From NCBI GenBank assembly GCA_022508725.1, contig JAFLUR010000169.1, positions 1-5,232 on the forward strand: a stretch of 5,232 nucleotides of DNA, given 5' to 3'. Below are positions 1 to 5,232 of the stretch, in pieces. This DNA is from Oscillospiraceae bacterium. GTDB taxonomy: Bacteria > Bacillota > Clostridia > UBA1381. Made by a program: the position numbers and the translations under genes. Under the pieces are notes generated by a model. The model had not been told where the DNA came from and made no database searches. It saw only the letters and a list, made by a program, of their open reading frames with translations. Every line of letters starts with the position of its first letter. Position 1 is the first letter of the stretch.

Positions 1-85
1 CACAGCTTGTTCTTCGCATAAATTATTCAAGATTTAATTGGGGCATCAATATTATGTCGTATTCGCAAAAATAAAAAACATCAAA
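1..85 (+). repeat. Left copy of a diverged inverted repeat shared with the right edge of the window
   Basis: Read on the plus strand, this segment aligns collinearly with the minus strand of 5207-5119. Shared blocks, in order, are CACAGCTTG (1-9), ATTCAAGA (25-32), TTGGnGCATnAATA (38-51), a TATTnGCAA block (60-68) and ATAAAAAACAT (71-81). Gaps of 2 to 6 nt separate the blocks, and overall identity by eye is roughly two thirds or more. The 2-nt gap between the first two blocks breaks any shared reading frame, so at most one copy could be coding here. A frame open from base 3 to a stop at 72-74 exists but has no distinguishing features. Because the match begins at base 1, the repeat may continue outside the window. 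Confidence 0.55.
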
Positions 86-110
86 AAAACGTAAAAAAAT
101 TTAAGAATAT

Positions 111-139
111 TTTTTGTATCCCCGCGGTATAATTATAAT
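111..139 (+). promoter_or_regulatory. Probable SigA-type promoter for the lipoprotein gene
   Basis: Two adjoining TATAAT hexamers occupy 128-133 and 134-139. The second has a weak -35 candidate, TTTTTG at 111-116, with a 17-nt spacer; no good -35 pairs with the first. Transcription would begin at about 145-147, right at the foot of the 146-171 hairpin. The -10 is strong, the -35 poor, and the A/T-rich tract at 70-115 could act as an UP-like element. Confidence 0.5.
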
Positions 140-145
140 GAATAC

Positions 146-171
146 CCGATAAAGCGGAGTGTCTTTATCGG
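146..171 (+). promoter_or_regulatory. 5' leader hairpin of the lipoprotein transcript
   Basis: CCGATAAAG (146-154) and CTTTATCGG (163-171) form a perfect 9-bp stem with an 8-nt loop. No T-run follows, so it is not an intrinsic terminator. It lies at or just after the predicted start of transcription and about 17 nt before the ribosome binding site, a position suited to protecting the 5' end of an mRNA or to binding a factor. The structure is seen directly; its function is inferred. Confidence 0.5.
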
Positions 172-206
172 ATATTTCACATAAAAAAGGGGAAGGATTG
201 GTCAGA

Positions 207-530
207 GTGAGAATAGCTAAAATATTATTGCCCGCGGTATTTATAAGTATCGTTCTTGCGTCATGCGGAAACAATACGGCGAAAAATTCGCCGACTCCGT
301 CACCCGCGGCTACAATGAACGCACAAACGCCCGCGGCGGCAACTCCCGCGGCGAGCCCTGCGGCAAGCTCTGCGGCGTCGGAAGCCGATAAGGCGGCAGG
401 TGAGGCGGCAAAAGCCGGAGATGATGTTAAAAACGCGGTAGGCGACGGTATCAATGCGGTCGGTGACGGCGTTAATGCGGTAGGCGACGGCGTTAATGCG
501 GTCGGTGACGCGGTAAAGGGCAACAGCTGA
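207..530 (+). CDS. Small Ala/Pro-rich lipoprotein with C-terminal heptapeptide repeats
   Basis: I do not recognise a named family. The GTG start at 207 gives 107 aa, preceded by GGGGAAGG (189-196). An upstream GTG at 159 lies inside the hairpin and would spoil the signal peptide; TTG at 198 is possible but close to the ribosome binding site. Residues 1-19 form a lipoprotein signal peptide: short basic MRIAK, a hydrophobic stretch, then lipobox LASC with Cys20 as the lipidated residue. This predicts anchoring on the outer face of the cytoplasmic membrane. Residues 21-58 are a flexible Pro/Ala/Ser/Thr linker, 59-75 an Ala/Lys/Glu/Asp segment likely to be helical, and 76-103 four tandem heptads NAVGDGI/V, ending KGNS. 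The gene is far more GC-rich than its flanks, mainly from Ala, Pro and Gly codons. It appears monocistronic, with its own promoter and terminator. Function is unknown; a surface structural or spacer role is only a guess. Confidence 0.8.
   Translation: MRIAKILLPAVFISIVLASCGNNTAKNSPTPSPAATMNAQTPAAATPAASPAASSAASEADKAAGEAAKAGDDVKNAVGDGINAVGDGVNAVGDGVNAVGDAVKGNS
432..515 (+). repeat. Four tandem 21-bp coding repeats (heptapeptide NAVGDGV)
   Basis: Units lie at 432-452, 453-473, 474-494 and 495-515, each encoding NAVGD followed by GI, GV, GV or AV. Units 1 and 3 share the core GCGGTAGGCGACGG, while units 2 and 4 share GCGGTCGGTGACG. This alternating pattern fits duplication of a 42-bp pair of units rather than single-unit slippage. 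Units keep the frame, so copy-number changes would lengthen or shorten the protein without disrupting it. Confidence 0.9.
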
Positions 531-566
531 ATATAAAGGGGAATAAAATTATCTCCGATAAACAAG

Positions 567-607
567 AACTCTTGAGATCGAAAAGCTCGGTTTCAAGAGT
601 TTTATTT
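567..607 (+). terminator. Intrinsic terminator after the lipoprotein gene
   Basis: AACTCTTGAGATCGA (567-581) pairs with TCGGTTTCAAGAGTT (587-601), giving a 15-bp stem with two G-T pairs and a 5-nt loop (AAAGC). TTTTATTT (600-607) follows. It starts 36 nt after the lipoprotein stop codon and separates that gene from the next promoter. Confidence 0.88.
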
Positions 608-629
608 GCGGAATTTTTTATTATAGATA

Positions 630-658
630 TTGAAATATATAAAAAAATATAGTATAAT
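630..658 (+). promoter_or_regulatory. SigA-type promoter of the GGDEF/EAL operon
   Basis: TTGAAA (630-635) and TATAAT (653-658) are separated by exactly 17 nt, close to the vegetative consensus. Transcription would begin near 664-667, leaving a leader of about 33 nt with AAGAGGA (684-690) 8 nt before the ATG at 699. The promoter lies directly after the preceding terminator, as expected for a new transcription unit. Confidence 0.82.
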
Positions 659-670
659 TGATTTATCAAT
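657..670. promoter_or_regulatory. Inverted repeat at the transcription start, possible operator
   Basis: ATTGAT (657-662), a 2-nt spacer and ATCAAT (665-670) form a perfect 6-2-6 inverted repeat. It overlaps the end of the -10 box and the predicted start site of the GGDEF/EAL operon. A dimeric repressor bound here would block transcription. In such AT-rich DNA a chance palindrome is also plausible, and no regulator gene is present in the window. Confidence 0.3.
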
Positions 671-698
671 ATAAATATTTTTAAAGAGGATTGATATT

Positions 699-2546
699 AT
701 GGCTGAAAAACCGAATCTTACCGAAAACGAATGCATTGATCTTGTACAATTTGTATGTGACACTTTCAGATCGAAAAACATCGAAAGCGCCGTGGCGGCG
801 ATCATTGAACGCATAAGAATTACCTACGACGTGTCCTGCGTTACCGTGCGGGAGGTGTTTTCGCGCCCTTATTCGCTCGTATATACATACGAATCGGTGA
901 GCGATTCCGAAAAATTCGGACGCATCAACGAAACCGTTAAGTTCGGTCGGGATGTTTGGGTGGATATGTCGGAGAAATTTTATGAGAAAGGATATATCTG
1001 CATGGCTGAGAAGGAGGACGGAGATTTTCAACCGTTTACCGAAAAAAATACGATTATGCCGAAGTGTGTGATTCAGGCTTCGATGTATTACAACAAGGCG
1101 GAATTTTTCGGAGTGCTGGAGCTTGCGGATTTCGATGAAATACGCTGTTGGAACGAATGTGAAAAAGCGACTCTGAAAATATGTGCGGATTTTATATGCC
1201 AGCGTCTTTATCGGATACATTCGTCAAGCGTGAAGATAAAAGGAGCTCCCGACCCGGTCACGGGACTCATGAATTTCACCGATTTTACCGAGCTGCTTGA
1301 CAGACAAATCTCCGAAATTCCGCAGGATTTTCAAATAGCGGTCGTTTATGTCGATATTCAGCATTTTAAGTATATAAACGAAAAGTACGGTTACAAAAAG
1401 GGAAACGAGGTTTTGAAATTTGCGGCGCAGGCTATATACGATGAAATATCGAAATATTCCGATATCATAATATGCCGCGTGTACGCCGATAATTTCGTAT
1501 CCGCGTCTCTTATTCCGGATTCGCTAGTTCCGGGATTCGCGCAGTTTATAAAGGAACAAAATGTCGTTATAAGCCAAAAGCTGCAAAATATATGTCCGGG
1601 TGTCAGCATACGCATAGATACGGGTATCTGCTATGTAAATGACGGAAGTATTTCCGCGACTACCGCCGTTACGCACGCCAATCTTGCGAGAAAAACCGCC
1701 AAAAGAGAGAATATGAAGAAACCGTTTGTATTCTCCAACGAGATGATGGAGGATATAAAATATCAGGAGTATCTGAACAACGAGCTGCCCAAAGCGATAG
1801 CAAACAGGGAGTTTAAGGTTTATTATCAGCCCAAAATATCATGCGCGGACGAAACCCTGAGCGGCGCCGAGGCGCTCATACGATGGCAGAAGCCGGACGG
1901 GAAGTTTATTTATCCCGATCAGTTTATTCCCGTTTTCGAGAAAAACGGAAATATCATGGAGGTTGATTTTTACGTTTACCGCGAGGTGTTCAGGTATCTG
2001 CGCGAAAGAATGGATAAGGGACTTCCTCTGTTTCCGATATCGATGAATGTATCGCGCGTGCATTTCCGCTCAAATAAAATAATTCCGTATATAGAGAAGC
2101 TTATGAAAGAATACAAGGTTCCGGCGAAATATTTGGAATTTGAGCTTACGGAGAATATATATATGAATAACTTCAACACGGCGGATAATTTTATAAATAC
2201 CTGCCGTGAGTACGGAATACACACGTCTATGGACGATTTCGGCTCCGGATATTCCTCGCTCAACATTATAAGCACGCTCAATATAGACGAGATAAAAATA
2301 GACAAAATTTTTCTCAAAAACCACGAGCTCAGCGACAACGACAAGATCGTGCTTGAAAGCATGATAGGAATGGCTAAGCGTATCGGAATGAAGGTGGTCT
2401 GTGAGGGAGTGGAAACCAAGTCGCAGGCGGATTTCCTTAAAAGCGTTCAATGCGACAGAATTCAGGGGTATTATTACGGCAAGCCCATGGATGAGGAAAG
2501 CTTTAATTTGTTTGCCGAAAAAATGCCGGTAAAGTCAACGGTATGA
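699..2546 (+). CDS. GAF-like/degenerate GGDEF/EAL protein, probable c-di-GMP phosphodiesterase
   Basis: This 615-aa protein lacks a signal peptide or membrane segments, so it is probably cytoplasmic. Residues ~15-172 resemble a GAF sensor domain, including FFGVLELADF and a C-terminal helix. Residues ~183-345 are a GGDEF domain (DPVTGLMN at 185-192, metal-site Asp219), but the signature reads YADNF (262-266): both glycines and the catalytic Glu are lost, and the inhibitory-site RxxD is KxxD (252-255). Cyclase activity is therefore unlikely. Residues ~355-606 form an EAL domain with the usual catalytic set: EAL at 391-393, Asn450, ELTE at 482-485, Asp512 and Asp513 in DDFGSG, Lys533, Glu569 and Gln589. 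By family knowledge it should hydrolyse c-di-GMP to pGpG. The degenerate GGDEF may bind GTP or act structurally (inference). The ATG at 699 is supported by AAGAGGA 8 nt upstream. The next gene follows after 29 nt without a terminator. Confidence 0.95.
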   Translation: MAEKPNLTENECIDLVQFVCDTFRSKNIESAVAAIIERIRITYDVSCVTVREVFSRPYSLVYTYESVSDSEKFGRINETVKFGRDVWVDMSEKFYEKGYICMAEKEDGDFQPFTEKNTIMPKCVIQASMYYNKAEFFGVLELADFDEIRCWNECEKATLKICADFICQRLYRIHSSSVKIKGAPDPVTGLMNFTDFTELLDRQISEIPQDFQIAVVYVDIQHFKYINEKYGYKKGNEVLKFAAQAIYDEISKYSDIIICRVYADNFVSASLIPDSLVPGFAQFIKEQNVVISQKLQNICPGVSIRIDTGICYVNDGSISATTAVTHANLARKTAKRENMKKPFVFSNEMMEDIKYQEYLNNELPKAIANREFKVYYQPKISCADETLSGAEALIRWQKPDGKFIYPDQFIPVFEKNGNIMEVDFYVYREVFRYLRERMDKGLPLFPISMNVSRVHFRSNKIIPYIEKLMKEYKVPAKYLEFELTENIYMNNFNTADNFINTCREYGIHTSMDDFGSGYSSLNIISTLNIDEIKIDKIFLKNHELSDNDKIVLESMIGMAKRIGMKVVCEGVETKSQADFLKSVQCDRIQGYYYGKPMDEESFNLFAEKMPVKSTV

Positions 2547-2575
2547 TCGGTAAATATACGGATGGAGAGATAAAA

Positions 2576-3697
2576 ATGAAAAACGGAATGTTAAAATTGT
2601 TATCGGCTGTTTGTATGTCGGTATGCGCTTTGTTTTCGATAACCCTTGCCGCCTCCGCGCAAAACGGCGATATCATCGGAAATGTGTATTCCACGGATAT
2701 TCTTGCCTATGTGAACGGCAAGCCGATCGTATCCTATAACATCGGCGGCAAAACCGCCGTTGCCGCGGAGGATCTGAACGGATTTTCCGGCGGCGCCGAT
2801 AACAATGCTTGGTACGGCTACGGATTTGACGGTTGGTACAATGACGATACAAGAACGTTTACGGTAAATTTTCACGGCGAGCCGTACGGAGATCCCGCGG
2901 TGGAAAGAGGCGCGCCGGGCACCGTGGCGGGAAATATTTATGAAACCGACATACAGGTGATCTTTAACGGTCGGCTTGTGCCCTCATACAACATCGACGG
3001 CAAGACCGCGATATGTACGGAGGATTTGGGAACAGTCACCGAAAACAGCCCCAATGCGGAATACGGGTATTCGGAATATATGTGCAAATTCACATGGGAT
3101 CCGCAAACGCGGTCGGTTTTTTTGGACACTTGGCAGCCCTCGGATCCCCGGTCCGTGCCGCTGCATAAGCTTGCGTTTGAGCTTGATGATGATGTTCTGA
3201 CCGCCTCTTATGACCAACTGAATTACTATGGAAATACTCTTTCGGTAAATATCGGCGAGGATTTCGGGCGGGACACCTATCGCATCAAGCCCTTTTATAC
3301 AGACGGCTGTGAGGTGGGGACTCTGTGGATCGATTCTTCCGGATTTCCGAATATAAACGCCGATTTGGAAAAGCTGTACGGGCTTTTGAAAGACCGCTGC
3401 GTGATTCTCGGCTATGATGAAGCGGTTAATTACATAACGACGGGATATACGGTAACAGACCGCAGAGATACCGGAAACGCAAGCATATTTTTGGCGGAGA
3501 AGAACGGGGCAAAATATCTGTTTTATGCCATGAAAAAGGGCGACATTATACTTGAGTGGGAAGATGCGGCGAATAATTACGATATCGCGGAGATCACGGA
3601 CCGGGAGGACGGATTGTATTTGCACGTCTATCCTTTCGGCGGTCCGCACGGTCCGACCGATATGTATCAGCCGATCATTCCGGAAGCATACGAATAA
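2576..3697 (+). CDS. Exported protein with two YVNGKPIxSYNI-type beta repeats
   Basis: This 373-aa protein has a signal peptide: MKNG, a hydrophobic core to about residue 25, and a likely signal peptidase I site ASA|Q after residue 28. Two related repeats follow, at about 33-99 and 119-184. Both contain GNxY-TDI, a VNG/FNG turn, SYNI-GKTA and an EDL motif, then an aromatic Tyr/Gly segment and a W-x(5)-R-x-(V/T)-(F) ending. Such repeats occur in clostridial exported proteins and loosely resemble copper amine oxidase N-terminal or 'stalk' domains. That comparison is from memory and uncertain. Residues ~190-373 are a separate domain I do not recognise; no lipobox, sortase signal or membrane anchor is seen, so it is probably secreted. 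ATG 2576 is chosen because GGAGAG (2564-2569) lies 6 nt before it and the signal peptide then starts cleanly. An in-frame ATG at 2543 overlaps the previous stop but lacks a ribosome binding site. Probably the second gene of the GGDEF/EAL operon. Confidence 0.88.
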   Translation: MKNGMLKLLSAVCMSVCALFSITLAASAQNGDIIGNVYSTDILAYVNGKPIVSYNIGGKTAVAAEDLNGFSGGADNNAWYGYGFDGWYNDDTRTFTVNFHGEPYGDPAVERGAPGTVAGNIYETDIQVIFNGRLVPSYNIDGKTAICTEDLGTVTENSPNAEYGYSEYMCKFTWDPQTRSVFLDTWQPSDPRSVPLHKLAFELDDDVLTASYDQLNYYGNTLSVNIGEDFGRDTYRIKPFYTDGCEVGTLWIDSSGFPNINADLEKLYGLLKDRCVILGYDEAVNYITTGYTVTDRRDTGNASIFLAEKNGAKYLFYAMKKGDIILEWEDAANNYDIAEITDREDGLYLHVYPFGGPHGPTDMYQPIIPEAYE

Positions 3698-3703
3698 ACA
3701 TAA

Positions 3704-3742
3704 AAAAAGAGCGTATTTCCCCAAAGGTTATACGCTCTTTTT
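3704..3742. terminator. Bidirectional intrinsic terminator between convergent genes
   Basis: AAAAAGAGCGTAT (3704-3716) pairs with ATACGCTCTTTTT (3730-3742) to give a 13-bp stem with a 13-nt loop. The plus-strand transcript ends in five T (3738-3742). The minus-strand transcript ends in seven T, the complement of 3702-3708. It lies 6 nt after the exported-protein stop and 12 nt beyond the MATE stop, so it serves both. Confidence 0.9.
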
Positions 3743-3754
3743 GCCGTCGGTCTG

Positions 3755-5107
3755 TTATTCCGATTTTATCGGCTCGATGTATTTTTTCTTCACGTTTGCG
3801 TAAAGCAGAAGCGTTATAATCAGCGAAATAATATCGCTTATCGGGAATGCCCACCATACGGCGCCGAGTCCGAAAAGAATTTTCATGACGAAAACTATCG
3901 GCACAAGGAATATGAGCTGCCGCACAAGCGATATTATAAGACTGTACATACCGCAGCCTATGGCTTGAAAGCTTGATGAAATTACAATACATACCCCGGC
4001 CGTTACAAAGCACATTCCCATTATTCTGAGCGCCGGAACTCCCATCTTCATCAAAGCATCGTCCGCGCTGAATATTTTCAGCAGAATTCCCGGCAGGAAA
4101 AGAAACACAAGAGTTCCCACAGCCATTACGGACATTGAGATGAAAAGGCTCGAATGTATCGTTTTGTATATCCTGTCTTTCTTTTTCGCGCCGAAATTAT
4201 ATCCCACAATAGGTACCATGCCGTTTGTAAGACCGAATATGGGCATGAATATAAACGACTGTATCTTAAAATACGCGCCCATTACCGAAACAGCCGTATC
4301 GTTGTCGAGAATTTTATTCACAAGCGCGGTCATGACCGAAACGATGGACTGCATTATTATAGACGGCACGCCCACGCGGTATATGTCCGCGATAATGCCC
4401 GCAGAGGGACGAAATCCTTTAAAGGAAAGCGAAATTTCTTTATTCTTTTTTATATTGAAAACAACACCCAAAACCGCCGCGAATATTTGACCGCATACGG
4501 TGGCGATCGCCGCGCCCTTTATTCCCATCTCGGGAAATCCCAAATAACCGAAAATAAGTATTGGATCGAAGATTATGTTCATAACAGCTCCCGCGCCTTG
4601 AGTAAACATGGAAAAAAGCGAATTTCCCGTTGCCTGAAGAAGCCGTTCGAGAGTTACCTGCATGAATACTCCTATTGAAAGAACGGTGCATATCGTAAGA
4701 TATTCGGTCCCGTAATTTATGACCTCCGTATCTTTCGTAAATGTCGAAAAGAATTTGTATGAAAACACAAAGCCTAAGACGGCAAAGAGCAGCGAGCTCA
4801 GAAATGAGAGAAATATGCCGTTTGTTGCGGCTTTGTTTGCTTCATCGAAACGTTTTTCGCCGAGACGTCTCGAAAGCAGCGAATTTATTCCCACGCCCGT
4901 TCCGACCGCGAGCGAGATCATAAGTGACTGCGCCGGGAAAGCGAGTGAGATAGCCGTAAATCCCGCGGGGCTGTATTTTGCCACGAATATGCTGTCTACA
5001 ATATTGTAAAGCGCCTGAACGAGCATTGATATCATTATGGGCAGCGATACGCTCATAAGCAGTTTATTTACGGGCATTGTGCCCATTTTGTTTTCTTTTT
5101 GCTGCAT
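3755..5107 (-). CDS. MATE-family multidrug/cation antiporter (MepA/DinF-like)
   Basis: This 450-aa protein (S. aureus MepA is about the same length) is an integral membrane protein with the hydrophobic pattern of about 12 helices in two related halves. MATE features are visible: the N-terminal K-LLMSVSLPIMISMLVQALY segment running into NIVDSIFVA (residues 15-43), RLLQATGNS (155-163), MNIIFDPILIFG (176-187), GIKGAAIATVCGQ (195-207), and VGYNFGAKKKDRIYK in the second half (301-315). Family members export cationic drugs, dyes or metabolites in exchange for Na+ or H+; the substrate here cannot be told. The ATG at 5107 is chosen because AAGGTGG (5120-5114) lies 6 nt upstream; an in-frame ATG at 5155 lies inside the inverted repeat and adds 16 poorly fitting residues. 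The gene runs convergent to the GGDEF/EAL operon and shares its terminator. A palindrome just upstream suggests repression, possibly by a MarR- or TetR-type regulator outside the window. I see no frameshift or truncation. Confidence 0.95.
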   Translation of the reverse strand: MQQKENKMGTMPVNKLLMSVSLPIMISMLVQALYNIVDSIFVAKYSPAGFTAISLAFPAQSLMISLAVGTGVGINSLLSRRLGEKRFDEANKAATNGIFLSFLSSLLFAVLGFVFSYKFFSTFTKDTEVINYGTEYLTICTVLSIGVFMQVTLERLLQATGNSLFSMFTQGAGAVMNIIFDPILIFGYLGFPEMGIKGAAIATVCGQIFAAVLGVVFNIKKNKEISLSFKGFRPSAGIIADIYRVGVPSIIMQSIVSVMTALVNKILDNDTAVSVMGAYFKIQSFIFMPIFGLTNGMVPIVGYNFGAKKKDRIYKTIHSSLFISMSVMAVGTLVFLFLPGILLKIFSADDALMKMGVPALRIMGMCFVTAGVCIVISSSFQAIGCGMYSLIISLVRQLIFLVPIVFVMKILFGLGAVWWAFPISDIISLIITLLLYANVKKKYIEPIKSE

Positions 5108-5118
5108 ATAATACCACC

Positions 5119-5207
5119 TTTGTATGTTTTTTATCAGATATATTGCAATATGCAATATTATTTATGCTCCAACCAATTCTTGAATTTTTCTGCTTGCTCA
5201 AGCTGTG
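5119..5207 (-). repeat. Right copy of the diverged inverted repeat shared with the left edge
   Basis: On the minus strand this segment matches bases 1-85 in five ordered blocks: CACAGCTTG (5207-5199), ATTCAAGA (5185-5178), TTGGAGCATAAATA (from about 5173), a TATTGCAA block (5150-5143) and ATAAAAAACAT (5134-5124). It includes the perfect MATE-upstream palindrome, which the left copy has lost. The two copies face each other across nearly the whole window. They could be ends of a repeat element, or the tails of two related genes plus their downstream intergenic DNA. Confidence 0.55.
5140..5158. promoter_or_regulatory. Perfect 8-3-8 inverted repeat upstream of the MATE gene, candidate operator
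   Basis: ATATTGCA (5140-5147) and TGCAATAT (5151-5158) flank a 3-nt centre. The site lies 33 nt upstream of the MATE start codon. Its length and spacing suit a dimeric winged-helix repressor such as the MarR family, which often controls MATE pumps. A weak minus-strand promoter, TTGCAT (5155-5150) with 16 nt to TAAAAA (5133-5128), would overlap it, so binding would block RNA polymerase. The palindrome is seen directly; the regulator and the promoter are inferred. Confidence 0.55.
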
Positions 5208-5217
5208 AAATTCTGCG
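5158..5217 (-). pseudogene. Possible 3' tail of a gene entering from the right edge (or a remnant)
   Basis: On the minus strand, 19 codons read RRISQLEQAEKFKNWLEHK and end in TAA (5160-5158). The composition is that of an amphipathic helix, as at the C-terminus of a small regulator. A TGA in the same frame at 5220-5218 means that the intact reading would need a frameshift, or that this is a remnant or chance. A gene here in the same direction as the MATE gene would end 50 nt before it, as in regulator-transporter pairs. Too little is in the window to name it. Confidence 0.2.
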
Positions 5218-5232
5218 TCATAAAACCTTGAA

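Noticed and set aside
3..74. Plus-strand frame open from the left edge to TAA at 72-74
   Set aside because: It is only 23 codons, has no identifiable motif, and its alignment partner at the right edge uses a different frame; it cannot be called a gene end from this window.
122..351. Five CCGCGG sites within 230 bp
   Set aside because: Three follow from repeated Pro-Ala codons in the lipoprotein; there is no regular spacing, so composition explains the cluster.
101..565. A 154-codon minus-strand open frame across the lipoprotein gene
   Set aside because: It is the mirror of the GC-rich Ala/Pro repeats, has a low-complexity product, no ribosome binding site, and crosses the lipoprotein's promoter and part of its terminator region.
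161..1217. A 14-nt exact match, GTCTTTATCGGATA, at 161-174 and 1204-1217
   Set aside because: One match of this length is near chance level for a window this size, and the second copy lies inside conserved coding sequence.
681..1220. A 179-codon minus-strand open frame opposite the GAF-like region
   Set aside because: It lies antisense to a clearly conserved domain protein and extends into that gene's ribosome binding site; no independent support.
2543..2578. ATG at 2543 overlapping the EAL stop codon as start of the exported protein, with ATGA coupling
   Set aside because: It lacks a ribosome binding site and adds a polar segment before the signal peptide, whereas ATG 2576 has GGAGAG 6 nt upstream.
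2984..3724. A 246-codon minus-strand open frame opposite the exported-protein gene
   Set aside because: It would run through the bidirectional terminator, the product has no recognisable domain or membrane pattern, and the plus-strand gene has a signal peptide, ribosome binding site and internal repeats.
5105..5155. ATG at 5155 as start of the MATE gene
   Set aside because: It lies within the inverted repeat, has no good ribosome binding site, and the extra 16 residues do not fit the family; ATG 5107 has AAGGTGG at ideal spacing.
1..5232. The whole window as a transposon bounded by terminal inverted repeats
   Set aside because: The edge repeats are diverged, no transposase or target-site duplication is visible, and the internal genes look like ordinary chromosomal units; kept only as an open possibility in the findings.

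Overview
The window looks like chromosomal DNA from a Gram-positive, AT-leaning anaerobe of the Clostridia type, possibly a gut lineage. This is an inference from three things: purine-rich Shine-Dalgarno sites, SigA-like TTGAAA/TATAAT promoter boxes, and the gene families present (a short lipoprotein, a GGDEF/EAL protein and a MepA/DinF-like MATE pump). No rRNA, tRNA, CRISPR array or transposase gene is visible. A closer taxon cannot be named from the sequence alone.

Layout. Bases 1-206 are a leader region. It holds a diverged copy of sequence that recurs inverted at the right edge, a probable promoter with a doubled TATAAT, and a 9-bp hairpin close to the presumed transcription start. At 207-530 lies a small Ala/Pro-rich lipoprotein ending in four copies of a heptapeptide (NAVGDGV-like), closed by a strong intrinsic terminator at 567-607. 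A second unit starts at a near-consensus promoter (630-658) and carries two same-strand genes 29 nt apart. The first is a 615-aa GAF-like/GGDEF/EAL protein whose GGDEF half is degenerate and whose EAL half keeps its catalytic residues, so it is probably a c-di-GMP phosphodiesterase. The second is a 373-aa exported protein with two copies of a beta-rich 'YVNGKPIxSYNI' repeat. A hairpin with T-runs on both sides (3704-3742) ends this unit and also ends the convergent gene. That gene, on the minus strand (3755-5107), encodes a 450-aa MATE-family multidrug/cation antiporter. A perfect 8-3-8 inverted repeat (5140-5158) sits just upstream of its ribosome binding site and looks like a repressor operator.

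How the parts fit. The EAL protein and the exported repeat protein are probably co-transcribed, which suggests that a c-di-GMP-degrading regulator is made together with a secreted or surface protein; the link is inferred from spacing only. The lipoprotein and the MATE pump are separate units. The least expected observation is that about 85 bp at the left edge and about 90 bp at the right edge match as a diverged inverted repeat, including the region around the MATE operator. This hints at a duplicated regulatory or gene-end segment, or at ends of a repeat element, lying on both flanks. I do not see convincing evidence for a wholly new system here.
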